A stretch of DNA of 64,000 nt from Nocardioides sp. IC4_145 (GTDB taxonomy: Bacteria > Actinomycetota > Actinomycetes > Propionibacteriales > Nocardioidaceae): contig NZ_JAANMS010000010.1 in assembly GCF_011250565.1 (NCBI RefSeq), forward strand, positions 31,200-95,199. Reading direction: 5' to 3'. Of this stretch, positions 9,737-20,733 are shown piece after piece. Position 1 is the stretch's first letter, and each line of letters opens with the position of its first letter. The position numbers and the translations under genes were made by a program. Under the pieces are notes generated by a model that was given only the letters and a program-made list of their open reading frames with translations, was not told where the DNA came from and did not search any database.

Positions 9737-10041
9737 GAGCCGTCACCCCGCGGGCGGCGGGCCGGCTTGCGGCTGAACATCCGCAGCATCCGGTCGGTCA
9801 CCACGAACCCACCGACCATGTTGACCGTGGCCAGGACGGTGGCGACCAGGCCGACGACGAGGGTCAGCGTCGAGTCGGCGGTGCCGGTGACGAGCACCGC
9901 GCCGAGCAGGATGATCCCGTGGATGGCGTTCGCGCCGGACATGAGCGGGGTGTGCAGCGTCGAGGAGACCTTCGAGATCACCTCGACGCCGACGAAGACC
10001 GACAGCACGAAGATCGTCAGCCAGACGACGGCCTCGCTCAT
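9733..10041 (-). CDS. pntAB: NAD(P) transhydrogenase alpha subunit, membrane part
   Basis: A 102-residue protein with three predicted membrane helices (VVWLTIFVLSVFVGVEVI, GIILLGAVLVTG, LTLVVGLVATVLATVNMVGG) corresponding to the C-terminal membrane domain of PntA. TPLMSGANAIHGI is a hallmark of this domain. In this lineage the alpha subunit is split into a soluble NAD-binding protein and this membrane piece. Both junctions are four-base overlaps, which should keep the subunits stoichiometric. Confidence 0.94.
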   Translation of the reverse strand: MSEAVVWLTIFVLSVFVGVEVISKVSSTLHTPLMSGANAIHGIILLGAVLVTGTADSTLTLVVGLVATVLATVNMVGGFVVTDRMLRMFSRKPARRPRGDGS

Positions 10042-11162
10042 CGGACCCCCTCCAGCAGCTCGCGGGTCGGTGCGTGGCGCACGACGCCCTCGTGGGTGAC
10101 GCAGCAGGCGTCGAGGACCTCGTCGTCGAGGTCGGGCTCGAGCGTGCCGTCGGCGGTGAGCAGCTGGACGAGGCTGACGACGTTCTGGGCGTAGAGCCGC
10201 GACGCCGGCCCCGGCATCTGCGCGGGCACGTTGCGCCCGCCCCAGACCTGCGCGTGCCCGATCCGCACCACCTCCCCCGGCACCGAGCCCTCCACGTTGC
10301 CGCCGCTGTCGGCCGCCAGGTCGACGACCACCGACCCGGGCCGCATCGCCTCGACCATCGCCGCCGTCACGAGCACCGGCGCGGTCCGGCCGGGCACCGC
10401 GGCGGTCGTGATCAGGCCGTCGGCCGCCGCGACGTACGGCGCCAGCAGCTCACGCTGAAGCGCGGACCGCTCCTCCGACATCTCCCGGGCGTACCCGCCC
10501 GCGCCCTCGAGCGTCGGCAGGTCCAGCTCGATCGCCTGCGCGCCCATCGAGCGGATCTCCTCCGCCGCTGCGGCCCGCACGTCGTAGGCCTTGACCACCG
10601 CGCCCAGCCGCCGGGCCGTCGCGATCGCCTGCAGCCCTGCCACGCCGGCACCGAGCACGACCACCTGCGCCGGCGGGACCGTGCCGGCGGCGGTCATGTT
10701 GAGCGGGAAGAAGCGGCGCAGCAGCCCCGCGCACACGACCGCGCAGCGGTAGCCCGACACCAGCGACTGCGACGACAGCGCGTCCATCGCCTGCGCCCGC
10801 GAGATGCGCGGCACCAGCTCCATCGCGTACGCCGTGACGCCCAGGTCACGCAGGTCCGCCACGAGCGCGAGCTCCTGGCCGGGCGCCAGGAACGAGACCG
10901 TCGCCGCACCGCGCCGCAGCCGGCGGGCACTCGCCACGTCGAGCGGCTGGACCGCGAGCACCAGGTCGGCCTCCTCGAGCGCCCGCTCGTCGAGGGCGGC
11001 GCCGGCGGCGGCGTACTCCTCGTCGGCGTGCAGCGCCCCGAGGCCGGCCCCCGGCTCGACGAGCACCTCGTGGCCGGCCGAGACCAGGGCGGGCACGAGG
11101 TCGGGCACGAGCGCGACCCGCGTCTCGCCCTCCCGCGTCTCGCGGACCACCGCGACCCTCAC
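10038..11162 (-). CDS. pntAA: NAD(P) transhydrogenase alpha subunit, NAD-binding part
   Basis: A 374-residue cytoplasmic protein of the alanine dehydrogenase/PntA family. The Rossmann fingerprint VVVLGAGVAGLQAI at residues 167-180 binds NAD(H), followed by KAYDVR. The N-terminus VAVVRETREGETRVALVP and the mobile-loop region are typical of PntA rather than alanine dehydrogenase, as is the adjacency to pntAB and pntB. The start is GTG at 11162. This is the first gene of the operon; thpR lies 24 bases upstream on the same strand and may be cotranscribed. Confidence 0.95.
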   Translation of the reverse strand: MRVAVVRETREGETRVALVPDLVPALVSAGHEVLVEPGAGLGALHADEEYAAAGAALDERALEEADLVLAVQPLDVASARRLRRGAATVSFLAPGQELALVADLRDLGVTAYAMELVPRISRAQAMDALSSQSLVSGYRCAVVCAGLLRRFFPLNMTAAGTVPPAQVVVLGAGVAGLQAIATARRLGAVVKAYDVRAAAAEEIRSMGAQAIELDLPTLEGAGGYAREMSEERSALQRELLAPYVAAADGLITTAAVPGRTAPVLVTAAMVEAMRPGSVVVDLAADSGGNVEGSVPGEVVRIGHAQVWGGRNVPAQMPGPASRLYAQNVVSLVQLLTADGTLEPDLDDEVLDACCVTHEGVVRHAPTRELLEGVR

Positions 11163-11186
11163 GTGACCTGCCTCACGCTGGGCAAC

Positions 11187-11765
11187 CTAGCCCAGCTCGA
11201 CCCCCGCGAGCGGGAGCTCGGCGAGCGGTTCGTACCGGGGTCGGCGGCGCGGCCCCTCCCCGAGGTACGACGCGACGAGCGTGACCCGGTCCGCGGTCCA
11301 GGCCGGGCCGGCGTACGCGTCGAGCAGCCGCACCCAGCGCGTCACCTCCGCCGGCCGGCCGAGCCGCGCCACCGTGAGGTGCGGCCGGAACCGCTGCCCG
11401 TCGACCGCCACACCGCTCCTGGCGGCCGCCGCACGGCACCCCGTCGCGAGCCGCTCGATCTCGAGCGCGCCGGTCTCACCGGTCTCGAGGCCGGCCCACA
11501 GCACCCGCGCCCGGGCGACGTCGGGGAACGCGCCGCCGCCGGCCACCCGCACCTCGACGGGGGTACGCCGCCGGGCGGCCGTCCCCAGCCGCTCCACCAG
11601 CTCGTCGAGCGAGCGGTCCGCGACGTCGGCGTAGAAGGCGAGCGTCAGGTGGAGCTGCTCGGCCGCGGCCCAGCGGAACGCGCCCGCCTCCCGACGCGGC
11701 GCGAGGAACTCGTCGAGGTGCTCGACGGCATCCTCCGGCGGCACGAGGGCGGCGAACAGGCGCAC
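11187..11765 (-). CDS. thpR: RNA 2',3'-cyclic phosphodiesterase (2H family, LigT/ThpR)
   Basis: The 192-residue protein has both catalytic H-x-T motifs of the 2H phosphoesterase superfamily: H39-L-T41 in QLHLTLAFYADV and H129-L-T131 in RPHLTVARL. The N-terminus MRLFAALVPP is typical of bacterial ThpR. These enzymes hydrolyse 2',3'-cyclic phosphates at RNA ends; the physiological substrate is unclear. The GTG start at 11765 is preceded by TAGGGT with a six-base gap, suggesting a leaderless transcript. The gene is divergent from the alarmone synthetase. Confidence 0.93.
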   Translation of the reverse strand: MRLFAALVPPEDAVEHLDEFLAPRREAGAFRWAAAEQLHLTLAFYADVADRSLDELVERLGTAARRRTPVEVRVAGGGAFPDVARARVLWAGLETGETGALEIERLATGCRAAAARSGVAVDGQRFRPHLTVARLGRPAEVTRWVRLLDAYAGPAWTADRVTLVASYLGEGPRRRPRYEPLAELPLAGVELG

Positions 11766-11771
11766 GCCCCG

Positions 11772-11777
11772 ACCCTA
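11772..11777 (-). promoter_or_regulatory. -10 hexamer TAGGGT of thpR (leaderless)
   Basis: On the minus strand TAGGGT is followed by six bases and then the GTG start of thpR. No Shine-Dalgarno sequence fits in the gap. Confidence 0.5.
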
Positions 11778-11810
11778 GGCCGATCCTGGGCCGATCCTGG
11801 GCCGATCCCG
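11778..11810. repeat. Three 11-bp direct repeats in the thpR / alarmone-synthetase promoter region
   Basis: The unit GGCCGATCCTG occurs three times head to tail (the third is GGCCGATCCCG). It starts at the edge of the thpR -10 hexamer and fills the space where its -35 would be. An 11-bp period is one DNA turn, so the copies lie on the same face, as in multi-site protein binding; slippage duplication is the alternative. Confidence 0.6.
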
Positions 11811-11830
11811 GTCCGCCCTCCCCCTCCGCG

Positions 11831-11836
11831 TACGTT
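11831..11836 (+). promoter_or_regulatory. -10 hexamer TACGTT of the alarmone synthetase gene (leaderless)
   Basis: TACGTT is followed by seven bases and then the GTG start at 11844, with no Shine-Dalgarno sequence. Confidence 0.45.
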
Positions 11837-11843
11837 GTGGGGC

Positions 11844-12578
11844 GTGAGCGAGGGGGACTGGGACGACGTCGTTCGACGGTTCCTGCTCGAGCACCGCTTC
11901 GGCATGGACGAGGTCGTCACGAAGCTGTCGATCCTGCGCGACGAGTTCGCCCACCTGCACGACTACAACCCGATCGAGTCGGTCAGCTCGCGGCTGAAGT
12001 CGCCCGAGAGCCTGCTGGAGAAGATGGAGCGCCGGGGCATCGACCTCGACGGCCCCGACCCGCTGGCGCGGGTGCGCGAGGAGATCACCGACGTCGCCGG
12101 CGTCCGCGTGACCTGCAGCTTCGTCTCCGACGTCTACCACGTCGTCGACCTGCTCATGGCCCAGCCGGACGTCACCACGCTCGAGCTGCGCGACTACATC
12201 GCCGCCCCGAAGCCGAACGGCTACCGCAGCCTGCACGCGCTCGTCGAGGTGCCGGTGTTCCTCTCCGGCGGGTCGGTGCCGGTGGTGGTCGAGGTGCAGT
12301 TCCGCACCATCGCGATGGACTTCTGGGCGAGCCTCGAGCACAAGATCTACTACAAGTACCGTCGCGACGTCCCCGCCGACCTCCTCGCCGGTCTCAAGGA
12401 GGCGGCGGACACGGCGTACGCCCTCGACGCGACGATGGAGCGGCTGCACCAGGAGGTCCGCGGGCTCGACCCGCTCGACGACGGCGTCGTGCAGTCGCTG
12501 CGCGGCGCGCCCGGCTCGGTGCCGGCCTCCGAGCTCATCGACTCGCTGCGCCGGCTCGGCTCCCCGCCCGACGCCTAA
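11844..12578 (+). CDS. Small alarmone synthetase (RelA/SpoT synthetase domain only)
   Basis: The 244-residue protein carries the (p)ppGpp synthetase fold without the HD hydrolase, TGS or ACT domains of long Rel proteins. Family motifs are visible: the basic helix SVSSRLKSPESLLEKM, REEITDVAGVRVTCSFVSDVY, KPNGYRSLHALVEVP and VEVQFRTIAMDFWASLEHKI. Residues 200-244 are a short acidic tail. Small alarmone synthetases transfer pyrophosphate from ATP to GDP, GTP or GMP under stress, mostly controlled by transcription. The GTG start at 11844 is fixed by the leaderless-type promoter. Position alone does not tell whether it is of the RelP, RelQ or another subclass. Confidence 0.9.
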   Translation: MSEGDWDDVVRRFLLEHRFGMDEVVTKLSILRDEFAHLHDYNPIESVSSRLKSPESLLEKMERRGIDLDGPDPLARVREEITDVAGVRVTCSFVSDVYHVVDLLMAQPDVTTLELRDYIAAPKPNGYRSLHALVEVPVFLSGGSVPVVVEVQFRTIAMDFWASLEHKIYYKYRRDVPADLLAGLKEAADTAYALDATMERLHQEVRGLDPLDDGVVQSLRGAPGSVPASELIDSLRRLGSPPDA

Positions 12579-12584
12579 GGCCGG

Positions 12585-12896
12585 TCAGTCGACGGCGGTC
12601 GTGCGCGGCGCGCCGTACATCAGGTGGTGGTAGTCGGGGTGCCGCGCGATCCAGCCCTTGATGAACGGGCAGACCGGCAGGACCTGGCGGACGCCGTCGG
12701 CGCGGACGTCGTCGAGGGCGAACCGGGCCAGCGCCGAGCCGACGCCGCGGCCCTCGAAGCGGCGGTCCACCTCGGTGTGGGTGAAGACGATGATCTCGTC
12801 GGTGAGCTGGTACTCCGCGAAGCCGGCCGCCTCACCGTCCACCGTGGCCTCGTAGCGGCTCTTCCCCGGGTTGTGCGCGATCGCGACGCCAGTCAT
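12585..12896 (-). CDS. Small GNAT-type N-acetyltransferase (NATD1/YidJ-like)
   Basis: A 103-residue protein containing a minimal GNAT core. VDRRFEGRGVGSALARFAL at about residues 43-61 is the acetyl-CoA pyrophosphate-binding motif A (R/Q-x-x-G-x-G/A), followed by VRQVLPVCPFIKGWIARHPDY, a signature of the small YidJ/NATD1 subfamily. Substrate unknown. I start it at the ATG at 12896: TACGCT lies six bases upstream and no ribosome binding site is present, again a leaderless pattern. It is convergent with the alarmone synthetase, separated by six bases. Confidence 0.88.
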   Translation of the reverse strand: MTGVAIAHNPGKSRYEATVDGEAAGFAEYQLTDEIIVFTHTEVDRRFEGRGVGSALARFALDDVRADGVRQVLPVCPFIKGWIARHPDYHHLMYGAPRTTAVD

Positions 12897-12902
12897 GCCC
12901 CG

Positions 12903-12908
12903 AGCGTA
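12903..12908 (-). promoter_or_regulatory. -10 hexamer TACGCT of the GNAT gene (leaderless)
   Basis: TACGCT on the minus strand, then six bases, then the ATG. No Shine-Dalgarno sequence. Confidence 0.45.
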
Positions 12909-12909
12909 G

Positions 12910-12941
12910 GTGAGGGGCCCGGCAGGTGCCGGACCCCTCAC
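12910..12941 (-). terminator. Hairpin downstream of the acyl-CoA dehydrogenase gene
   Basis: Fifteen-base arms GTGAGGGGCCCGGCA / TGCCGGACCCCTCAC with one mismatch and a two-base loop, 22 bases past the dehydrogenase stop. A strong GC hairpin without T-tract. It also overlaps the upstream region of the GNAT promoter. Confidence 0.6.
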
Positions 12942-12963
12942 CCGACGCCGGTGGGAGAACCGC

Positions 12964-14109
12964 TCAGAGGCCGAGGTCGCGGCCGATGAGCTCCTTCATG
13001 ATCTCGTTCGAGCCGGCCCAGATGCGCGAGACGCGGGCGTCGCGCCAGGCGCGGGCGACGCGGTACTCGTTCATGAAGCCGTAGCCGCCGTGCAGCTGGA
13101 CGCAGTGGTCGAGGATCCGGTTCTGGATCTCGGAGGTCCACAGCTTCGCCTTGGCCGCGTCGACGGGGGTGAGCTCGCCCTTGTCGTGCATCTCGACGCA
13201 GCGGTCGATGAAGGCCTGGCTGACGTCGATCTGGGTGTCGATGTCGGCCATGAGGAACTTGTTGTGCTGGAACGTGCCGACCGGGGCGCCGAAGGCGGTG
13301 CGCTCCTTGGTGTAGGCGACGGTCTCCTCGAAGATCTGCTTGGCGTGGGCGAGGTTGGAGATCGCGCAGCCGAGCCGCTCCTGCGGGAGCTTCTGCATCA
13401 TGTGGATGAAGCCCATGTCGAGCTCGCCGACGATGTGGTCGTCGGAGAGGCGGACGTTCTCGAAGAACAGCTCCGCGGTGTCGGACTCGGGCTGGCCGAC
13501 CTTGTCGAGCTTGCGGCCGCGGCTGAAGCCCTCGGCGCTCGCCGGGATCGCGAACAGCGTGATGCCGCGCGCCTTCTTCTCCGGGCTGGTGCGGACCGCG
13601 GTGATGACCAGGTCGGCGGAGTAGCCGTTGGTGATGAAGGTCTTCGAGCCGTTGATGACCCAGTCGTCGCCGTCGCGGACGGCGGTGGTCTTCAGTGCGG
13701 CGAGGTCGGAGCCGCCGGAGGGCTCGGTCATGCCAATCGCGAGCAGGATCTCGCCGGAGGCGACGCCGGGTAGCCAGCGCTGCTTCTGCTCCTCGGTGCC
13801 GAGCTCGACGAGGTACGGCGCGGTGATGTCGGCGTGGATGCCCCAGCACGACCCCAGCGCGGCGTTGACCTTCGACAGCTCCTCGGCGATGACGGCGTTG
13901 AACCGGTAGTCGCCGGCGCCGGCCCCGCCGTGCTCCTCGGGGATCTCCAGGCCCAGGAAGCCCTGCTTGCCGGCCTCGAGCCAGAAGTCCCGCGGGATCG
14001 CCTTGGCCTCGGCGTGCTCCTCGACGTGGGGGATGACCGACCGCTCGAGGAACTCCCGGACCGAGCCGCGGAACGCCTCGTGGTCCTCGTCGTAGATGTC
14101 GCGCTTCAT
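12964..14109 (-). CDS. Acyl-CoA dehydrogenase (long-chain-type active site)
   Basis: A 381-residue FAD enzyme of fatty acid or acyl-CoA oxidation. It has the family N-terminal helical domain, the substrate/FAD motif AIGMTEPSGGSDLAAL (124-139) and the C-terminal HGGYGFMNEY. The position used as catalytic base in medium-chain enzymes (IYEGT) reads IWAGS here, with no glutamate. The helix QERLGCAI...QIFEETVAYTKER keeps a glutamate pair at 261-262, the place used by long-chain and isovaleryl enzymes. That supports an LCAD-like mechanism. The ATG at 14109 follows TAGGAT by seven bases, although AGGA could also act as a ribosome binding site. The exact substrate is unknown. Confidence 0.92.
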   Translation of the reverse strand: MKRDIYDEDHEAFRGSVREFLERSVIPHVEEHAEAKAIPRDFWLEAGKQGFLGLEIPEEHGGAGAGDYRFNAVIAEELSKVNAALGSCWGIHADITAPYLVELGTEEQKQRWLPGVASGEILLAIGMTEPSGGSDLAALKTTAVRDGDDWVINGSKTFITNGYSADLVITAVRTSPEKKARGITLFAIPASAEGFSRGRKLDKVGQPESDTAELFFENVRLSDDHIVGELDMGFIHMMQKLPQERLGCAISNLAHAKQIFEETVAYTKERTAFGAPVGTFQHNKFLMADIDTQIDVSQAFIDRCVEMHDKGELTPVDAAKAKLWTSEIQNRILDHCVQLHGGYGFMNEYRVARAWRDARVSRIWAGSNEIMKELIGRDLGL

Positions 14110-14116
14110 GGCGCTG

Positions 14117-14122
14117 ATCCTA
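14117..14122 (-). promoter_or_regulatory. -10 hexamer TAGGAT of the acyl-CoA dehydrogenase gene
   Basis: TAGGAT on the minus strand, seven bases before the ATG, predicting a leaderless start. The AGGA inside it is an alternative ribosome binding site, so the two readings cannot be separated by sequence alone. Confidence 0.4.
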
Positions 14123-14176
14123 CTCGCCGGTAGCACACCCGCAGAGGTGAAGGGTGTCCGGCGGGCGGAGTGGGTA

Positions 14177-14203
14177 ACGGGAGCGTCCTGGGGGCGCTCC
14201 CGT
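14177..14203 (+). promoter_or_regulatory. Hairpin in the leader of the glgX-treY-treZ operon
   Basis: Nine-base arms ACGGGAGCG (14177-14185) and CGCTCCCGT (14195-14203) enclose nine bases, about 58 bases before the glgX ATG. It could attenuate or stabilise the operon mRNA, or be an operator. No function is proven and no clear -10/-35 pair was found around it. Confidence 0.35.
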
Positions 14204-14261
14204 GCGCCCGCGGATTCGATCGATCCAACTCCTCACCGCACGCACCACGAAGGGCACCACC

Positions 14262-16451
<2,190 letters not shown>

Positions 16452-16453
16452 CC

Positions 16454-18859
16454 ATGCCCGGAGGCACGGAAGCCGCAGGAGGCCGGCACCGCGACGCCGG
16501 GCCCGCCGACGGCCAGCGGGTGCCGGTCAGCACCTACCGGTTCCAGGTCAGCGAGGACTTCGACCTGTTCGAGGCGGCCCGCCGGCTGCCGTACCTCCGC
16601 GAGCTCGGCGTCGACTGGGTCTACCTCTCCCCGCTCCTGGCGGCGGAGGAGGGCAGCACCCACGGCTACGACGTCGTGGCGCACGACCGGATCGACCCGG
16701 CGCGCGGCGGCGAGGAGGGGCTGGCCGCGCTCTCGGCGGAGGCCCGGCGGCTCGGGATGGGCGTGCTCGTCGACATCGTGCCCAACCACGTCGGCGTCGC
16801 GGCGCCCTCGGAGGACACCTGGTGGTGGGACGTGCTCAAGCACGGGCGCGAGTCCGAGCACGCCACGGCGTTCGACATCGAGTGGGCGGCCGGAGACGGC
16901 CGGATCAGGATCCCGGTCATCGGCGACGACGACCTCGACGGGTCCGGCGTCATCGCGAACCTCCGCGTGGTCGACACCCCCGACGGCGGCGAGCTGCTGT
17001 ACCACGACAACCACTACCCGGTGGCGCCCGGCACGTGGTCCGAGGGCGACGACGCGAACGACGTCCACGCCCGCCAGCACTACGAGCTCGTGCACTGGCA
17101 GGTCGCCGACGAGGGGCTGAACTACCGGCGGTTCTTCGCCGTCAACACCCTCGCCGCGGTCCGCGTCGAGGACCCCGAGGTCTTCGCCGAGTCGCACAAG
17201 GAGGTGCGGCGCTGGTTCGAGGAGGGCCTCGTCGACGGCCTGCGGGTCGACCACCCCGACGGCCTGCGCGACCCCAAGCGCTACCTCGACGACCTCGCCG
17301 AGCTCACCGGCGGCGCGTACGTGCTCGTCGAGAAGATCCTCGAGCCCGGCGAGGAGCTGCCCGAGACCTGGGCGACCGCCGGCACGACGGGGTACGACGT
17401 GCTCGCCCACGTCGACCGCGTGCTCACCGACCCCGCCGGGCAGGAGCCGCTCGACGCCCTCGAGGCGCGGCTGCGCGGCGGGCCCGTGGACTGGCACCGG
17501 ATGATCCACGGCACCAAGCGCGAGGTCGCCGACGGCATCCTCAACAGCGAGGTCCGCCGGATCACCCGCGAGGTCCGCCGCATCCTCCCCGCCGGGCCCG
17601 ACACCACGACCGACCGCGTCGTCGACGCGGTCGCGGAGCTGCTGGCCTGCTTCCCGGTCTACCGCTCCTACCTGCCCGAGGGCCGCGAGCACCTCGACCA
17701 GGCCTTCGCGGCCGCGCGCGAGGAGCGGCCCGACCTCGCGTCGACGTTGGACGTGCTGCTGCCGGTGCTCAGCGACCCGTGGACGCCGCCGGCCCGCCGC
17801 TTCCAGCAGACCAGCGGCATGGTCATGGCCAAGGGCGTCGAGGACTGCGCGTTCTACCGCTACTCCCGGCTGACCTCGCTCAACGAGGTCGGCGGCGACC
17901 CGAGCGTCTTCTCGCTCGACCCGGCGACGTTCCACGAGCACATGACCGTCCGCCAGGGCCGCTGGCCGCACGCGATGACGACGCTGTCCACCCACGACAC
18001 CAAGCGCGGCGAGGACGTCCGCGCACGGATCACCGCGCTGGCCGAGGTGCCGGCGGAGTGGGAGCGCACCCTCGACCGGCTGCTCGAGCTGGTGCCGCTG
18101 CCCGACCCCGGCTTCGCCTCGCTGCTGTGGCAGGCCGTCGTCGGCGCCTGGCTGCCCTCCGACCCCGACCTCCGCTCCCGCCTCCACGGGTACGCCGAGA
18201 AGGCGATGCGCGAGGCCGGCGACCGGACCACCTGGACCGACCCGGACGAGGCGTACGAGGCGGCCGTGCACGCCGCTGTCGACGCCGCCTTCGACCGCGA
18301 GGACGTCCGCGCCGCGATCGAGGGGCTCCTCCCCTCCGTCGTCGGCCCCGGCTGGGTCAACGCGCTGTCAGCGAAGCTGCTGTCGATCACGCTGCCCGGC
18401 GTGCCCGACGTCTACCAGGGCAGCGAGCTGTGGGAGCAGTCGCTCGTCGACCCCGACAACCGCCGGCCGGTCGACTTCGACGCCCGCGCGTCGCTGCTGC
18501 GCGCGGCCGACTGGTCGCCGCTCGGCGAGGCGCTCGACGACCCGGCCACCGCCAAGCTGCGGGTCGTCACCGCGGCGCTCACCCTGCGCCGCGAGCGGCC
18601 CGACCTCTTCGGCTCGTACGTCGCCGTGCCGGCGTCCGGCACGGCCGCCGACCACGTCCTCGCCTACGACCGCGGCGGCGCCATCGCCGTCGTCACCCGC
18701 CTGCCCGTCGGGCTGGCCGCCCGCGGCGGCTGGGGCGACACCCAGCTCGAGCTCCCGCCCGGCCGCTGGCGCGACGCCGTCGGCGACCGGCCGGCCTCCG
18801 CCCGGGTCGCCGACCTGCTCGGCTCCTACCCCGTCGCCCTGCTCGTCCAGGAGGACTGA
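16454..18859 (+). CDS. treY: Maltooligosyl trehalose synthase
   Basis: The 801-residue GH13 enzyme isomerises the reducing-end alpha-1,4 bond of maltodextrins to an alpha,alpha-1,1 bond. Diagnostic motifs are [15 protein letters not shown] at the start, [12 protein letters not shown], the nucleophile D266 in [10 protein letters not shown], acid/base E293 in [30 protein letters not shown] and [17 protein letters not shown] 16454 is preceded by AGGAG inside the end of glgX; an in-frame GTG at 16448 is a less likely start. Product goes to TreZ encoded two bases downstream. The TreY-TreZ route makes trehalose from storage glycogen as a stress protectant. Confidence 0.97.
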   Translation: MPGGTEAAGGRHRDAGPADGQRVPVSTYRFQVSEDFDLFEAARRLPYLRELGVDWVYLSPLLAAEEGSTHGYDVVAHDRIDPARGGEEGLAALSAEARRLGMGVLVDIVPNHVGVAAPSEDTWWWDVLKHGRESEHATAFDIEWAAGDGRIRIPVIGDDDLDGSGVIANLRVVDTPDGGELLYHDNHYPVAPGTWSEGDDANDVHARQHYELVHWQVADEGLNYRRFFAVNTLAAVRVEDPEVFAESHKEVRRWFEEGLVDGLRVDHPDGLRDPKRYLDDLAELTGGAYVLVEKILEPGEELPETWATAGTTGYDVLAHVDRVLTDPAGQEPLDALEARLRGGPVDWHRMIHGTKREVADGILNSEVRRITREVRRILPAGPDTTTDRVVDAVAELLACFPVYRSYLPEGREHLDQAFAAAREERPDLASTLDVLLPVLSDPWTPPARRFQQTSGMVMAKGVEDCAFYRYSRLTSLNEVGGDPSVFSLDPATFHEHMTVRQGRWPHAMTTLSTHDTKRGEDVRARITALAEVPAEWERTLDRLLELVPLPDPGFASLLWQAVVGAWLPSDPDLRSRLHGYAEKAMREAGDRTTWTDPDEAYEAAVHAAVDAAFDREDVRAAIEGLLPSVVGPGWVNALSAKLLSITLPGVPDVYQGSELWEQSLVDPDNRRPVDFDARASLLRAADWSPLGEALDDPATAKLRVVTAALTLRRERPDLFGSYVAVPASGTAADHVLAYDRGGAIAVVTRLPVGLAARGGWGDTQLELPPGRWRDAVGDRPASARVADLLGSYPVALLVQED

Positions 18860-18860
18860 C

Positions 18861-20621
18861 ATGCACCAGCGCCGCGGCCCGTTCGACCTGTGGGCCCCGA
18901 AGCCGTCGCGCGTGCGGCTGGCCCTCGGGCCGGCCGACGCCACCGAGGTCGTCGAGATGGTCCGCGGCGACGACGGTTGGTGGACGCCGGCCGAGCCGGT
19001 GCCCACAGGCGGCGAGGTGGACTACGGCTACCTCGTCGACGACTCCGACACCGTGCTGCCCGACCCGCGCTCGCGCCGGCAGCCGCAGGGCGTCCACGAG
19101 CGGTCCCGCACCTACGACCCCACGGCGTACACCTGGGGCGACGGGGCGTGGACCGGTCGGCAGCTGCCCGGGTCGGTCATCTACGAGCTGCACCTCGGCA
19201 CGTTCACCCCCGAGGGCACGCTCGACGCCGCCATCGGCAAGCTCGAGCACCTGCGCTCGATCGGCGTGGACCTGGTCGAGCTGTTGCCGGTCAACGGCTT
19301 CAACGGCACGCACAACTGGGGGTACGACGGCGTGCTGTGGCACACCGTCGCCGAGCAGTACGGGGGGCCGGCGGCGTACCAGCGCTTCGTCGACGCCTGC
19401 CACCAGGCCGGCCTCGGTGTCGTGCAGGACGTCGTCTACAACCACCTGGGGCCGAGCGGGAACTACCTCCCCGTCTACGGGCCCTACCTGACCAGCGGGC
19501 GCAACACCTGGGGCGACTCGTTGAACCTCGACGGCGAGGGGTCCGCGGAGGTGCGCCGCTACATCCTCGACAACGTGACGATGTGGCTGCGCGACTACCA
19601 CGTCGACGCGCTGCGCCTCGACGCCGTGCACGCGCTCGAGGACACCTCCGAGGTGCACCTGCTCGAGGAGATGGCGGTCGAGGTCGCCGCGCTGTCCGCC
19701 CACCTGCGGCGCCCGCTGACGCTCATCGCCGAGTCCGACCTCAACGACCCGAAGCTGGTCACGCCCCGCGAGGCCGGCGGCTACGGGCTCGACGCGCAGT
19801 GGAGCGACGACTTCCACCACGCGGTGCACGTGGCGCTGACGCGAGAGACGACCGGCTACTACGCCGACTTCGAGCCGCTGTCGGCGCTGGCGAAGGTGTG
19901 CGAGAAGGGCTTCTTCCACGACGGGACGTGGTCGTCGTTCCGCGAGAGCGACCACGGCGTGCCGGTCGACACCGAGCACATGCCCACCTGGCGGCTCGTG
20001 GTCGCCAACCAGAACCACGACCAGATCGGCAACCGCGCCGTCGGCGACCGGATCGCCGAGGTGCTCGACGACGACCAGCTCGCCTGCGCTGCGCTGCTGA
20101 CGCTCGCCGGCCCGTTCACGCCGATGCTCTTCCAGGGCGAGGAGTGGGCGGCGTCGACGCCGTTCCAGTTCTTCACCTCCCACCCGGAGCCGGAGCTCGG
20201 CAAGGCCACCGCCGAGGGGCGGATCGCGGAGTTCGCGAAAATGGGCTGGGACCCGTCGGTCGTGCCCGACCCGCAGGACCCCGAGACGTTCCGGCGCTCC
20301 AAGCTGGACTGGACCGAGCTGTCGTCCGGCCGTCACGCCGTGCTGCTCGACGTCTACCGCCGGCTGGCCGCTCTGCGGCGCACGGTCCCCGCGCTGACCG
20401 ACCCCGCGTTCACCTCGGTCTCCTGCACCGCCGACGAGGGCACCCGCGTCTTCACGATGGCGCGCGCCGGCACGCGGATGGTGGTCAACTTCGGTGACGA
20501 GCCGGCCGACCTCACCGTCGACCCGGACCTCTCCGTCCTCTTCGCCACCCCCACCGGCGCCGAGCTCCTCCCCGGCGGCGCGCTGTCGCTGCCGCCGCAC
20601 GTGGGCGTGCTGCTCGGATAG
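18861..20621 (+). CDS. treZ: Maltooligosyl trehalose trehalohydrolase
   Basis: The 586-residue GH13 enzyme releases free trehalose from maltooligosyl trehalose. An N-terminal CBM48/E-set domain ([15 protein letters not shown]) precedes the barrel. The nucleophile is D254 in [12 protein letters not shown], the acid/base E291 in [10 protein letters not shown], and the third acid lies in [31 protein letters not shown] is typical of TreZ. AGGAGG at the end of treY is its ribosome binding site, ten bases before the ATG. The operon ends here; paired palindromic repeats follow within 15 bases and probably terminate transcription. Confidence 0.97.
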   Translation: MHQRRGPFDLWAPKPSRVRLALGPADATEVVEMVRGDDGWWTPAEPVPTGGEVDYGYLVDDSDTVLPDPRSRRQPQGVHERSRTYDPTAYTWGDGAWTGRQLPGSVIYELHLGTFTPEGTLDAAIGKLEHLRSIGVDLVELLPVNGFNGTHNWGYDGVLWHTVAEQYGGPAAYQRFVDACHQAGLGVVQDVVYNHLGPSGNYLPVYGPYLTSGRNTWGDSLNLDGEGSAEVRRYILDNVTMWLRDYHVDALRLDAVHALEDTSEVHLLEEMAVEVAALSAHLRRPLTLIAESDLNDPKLVTPREAGGYGLDAQWSDDFHHAVHVALTRETTGYYADFEPLSALAKVCEKGFFHDGTWSSFRESDHGVPVDTEHMPTWRLVVANQNHDQIGNRAVGDRIAEVLDDDQLACAALLTLAGPFTPMLFQGEEWAASTPFQFFTSHPEPELGKATAEGRIAEFAKMGWDPSVVPDPQDPETFRRSKLDWTELSSGRHAVLLDVYRRLAALRRTVPALTDPAFTSVSCTADEGTRVFTMARAGTRMVVNFGDEPADLTVDPDLSVLFATPTGAELLPGGALSLPPHVGVLLG

Positions 20622-20634
20622 GGGCGGGGGGTAT

Positions 20635-20662
20635 CAGCATCCCAGGTTAACTTGGGATGCTG
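20635..20662. repeat. Palindromic repeat of the CAGCATCCCA family, copy 2
   Basis: CAGCATCCCAGGTTAACTTGGGATGCTG is palindromic end to end except one central pair, which would still pair as G-U in RNA. It lies 13 bases after the treZ stop, between convergent genes, and shares its core with copies at 8275 and 20700. Confidence 0.8.
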
Positions 20663-20699
20663 GAGGTTCTCTGCCGTCGCATCAGCCGCAGAGTGCGAA

Positions 20700-20721
20700 C
20701 ATCCCAGGTCTACTTGGGATG
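20700..20721. repeat. Palindromic repeat of the CAGCATCCCA family, copy 3
   Basis: CATCCCAGGTCTACTTGGGATG, 37 bases after copy 2. A small hairpin (CTCTGC...GCAGAG) lies between the two copies, giving a palindrome-hairpin-palindrome arrangement like bacterial interspersed mosaic elements. It ends 12 bases before the sirtuin stop. Confidence 0.75.
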
Positions 20722-20733
20722 CTGGCCATCCGG

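Noticed and set aside
11778..11810. Short CRISPR-like array
   Set aside because: The 11-bp units are contiguous without spacers, and no cas genes are present.
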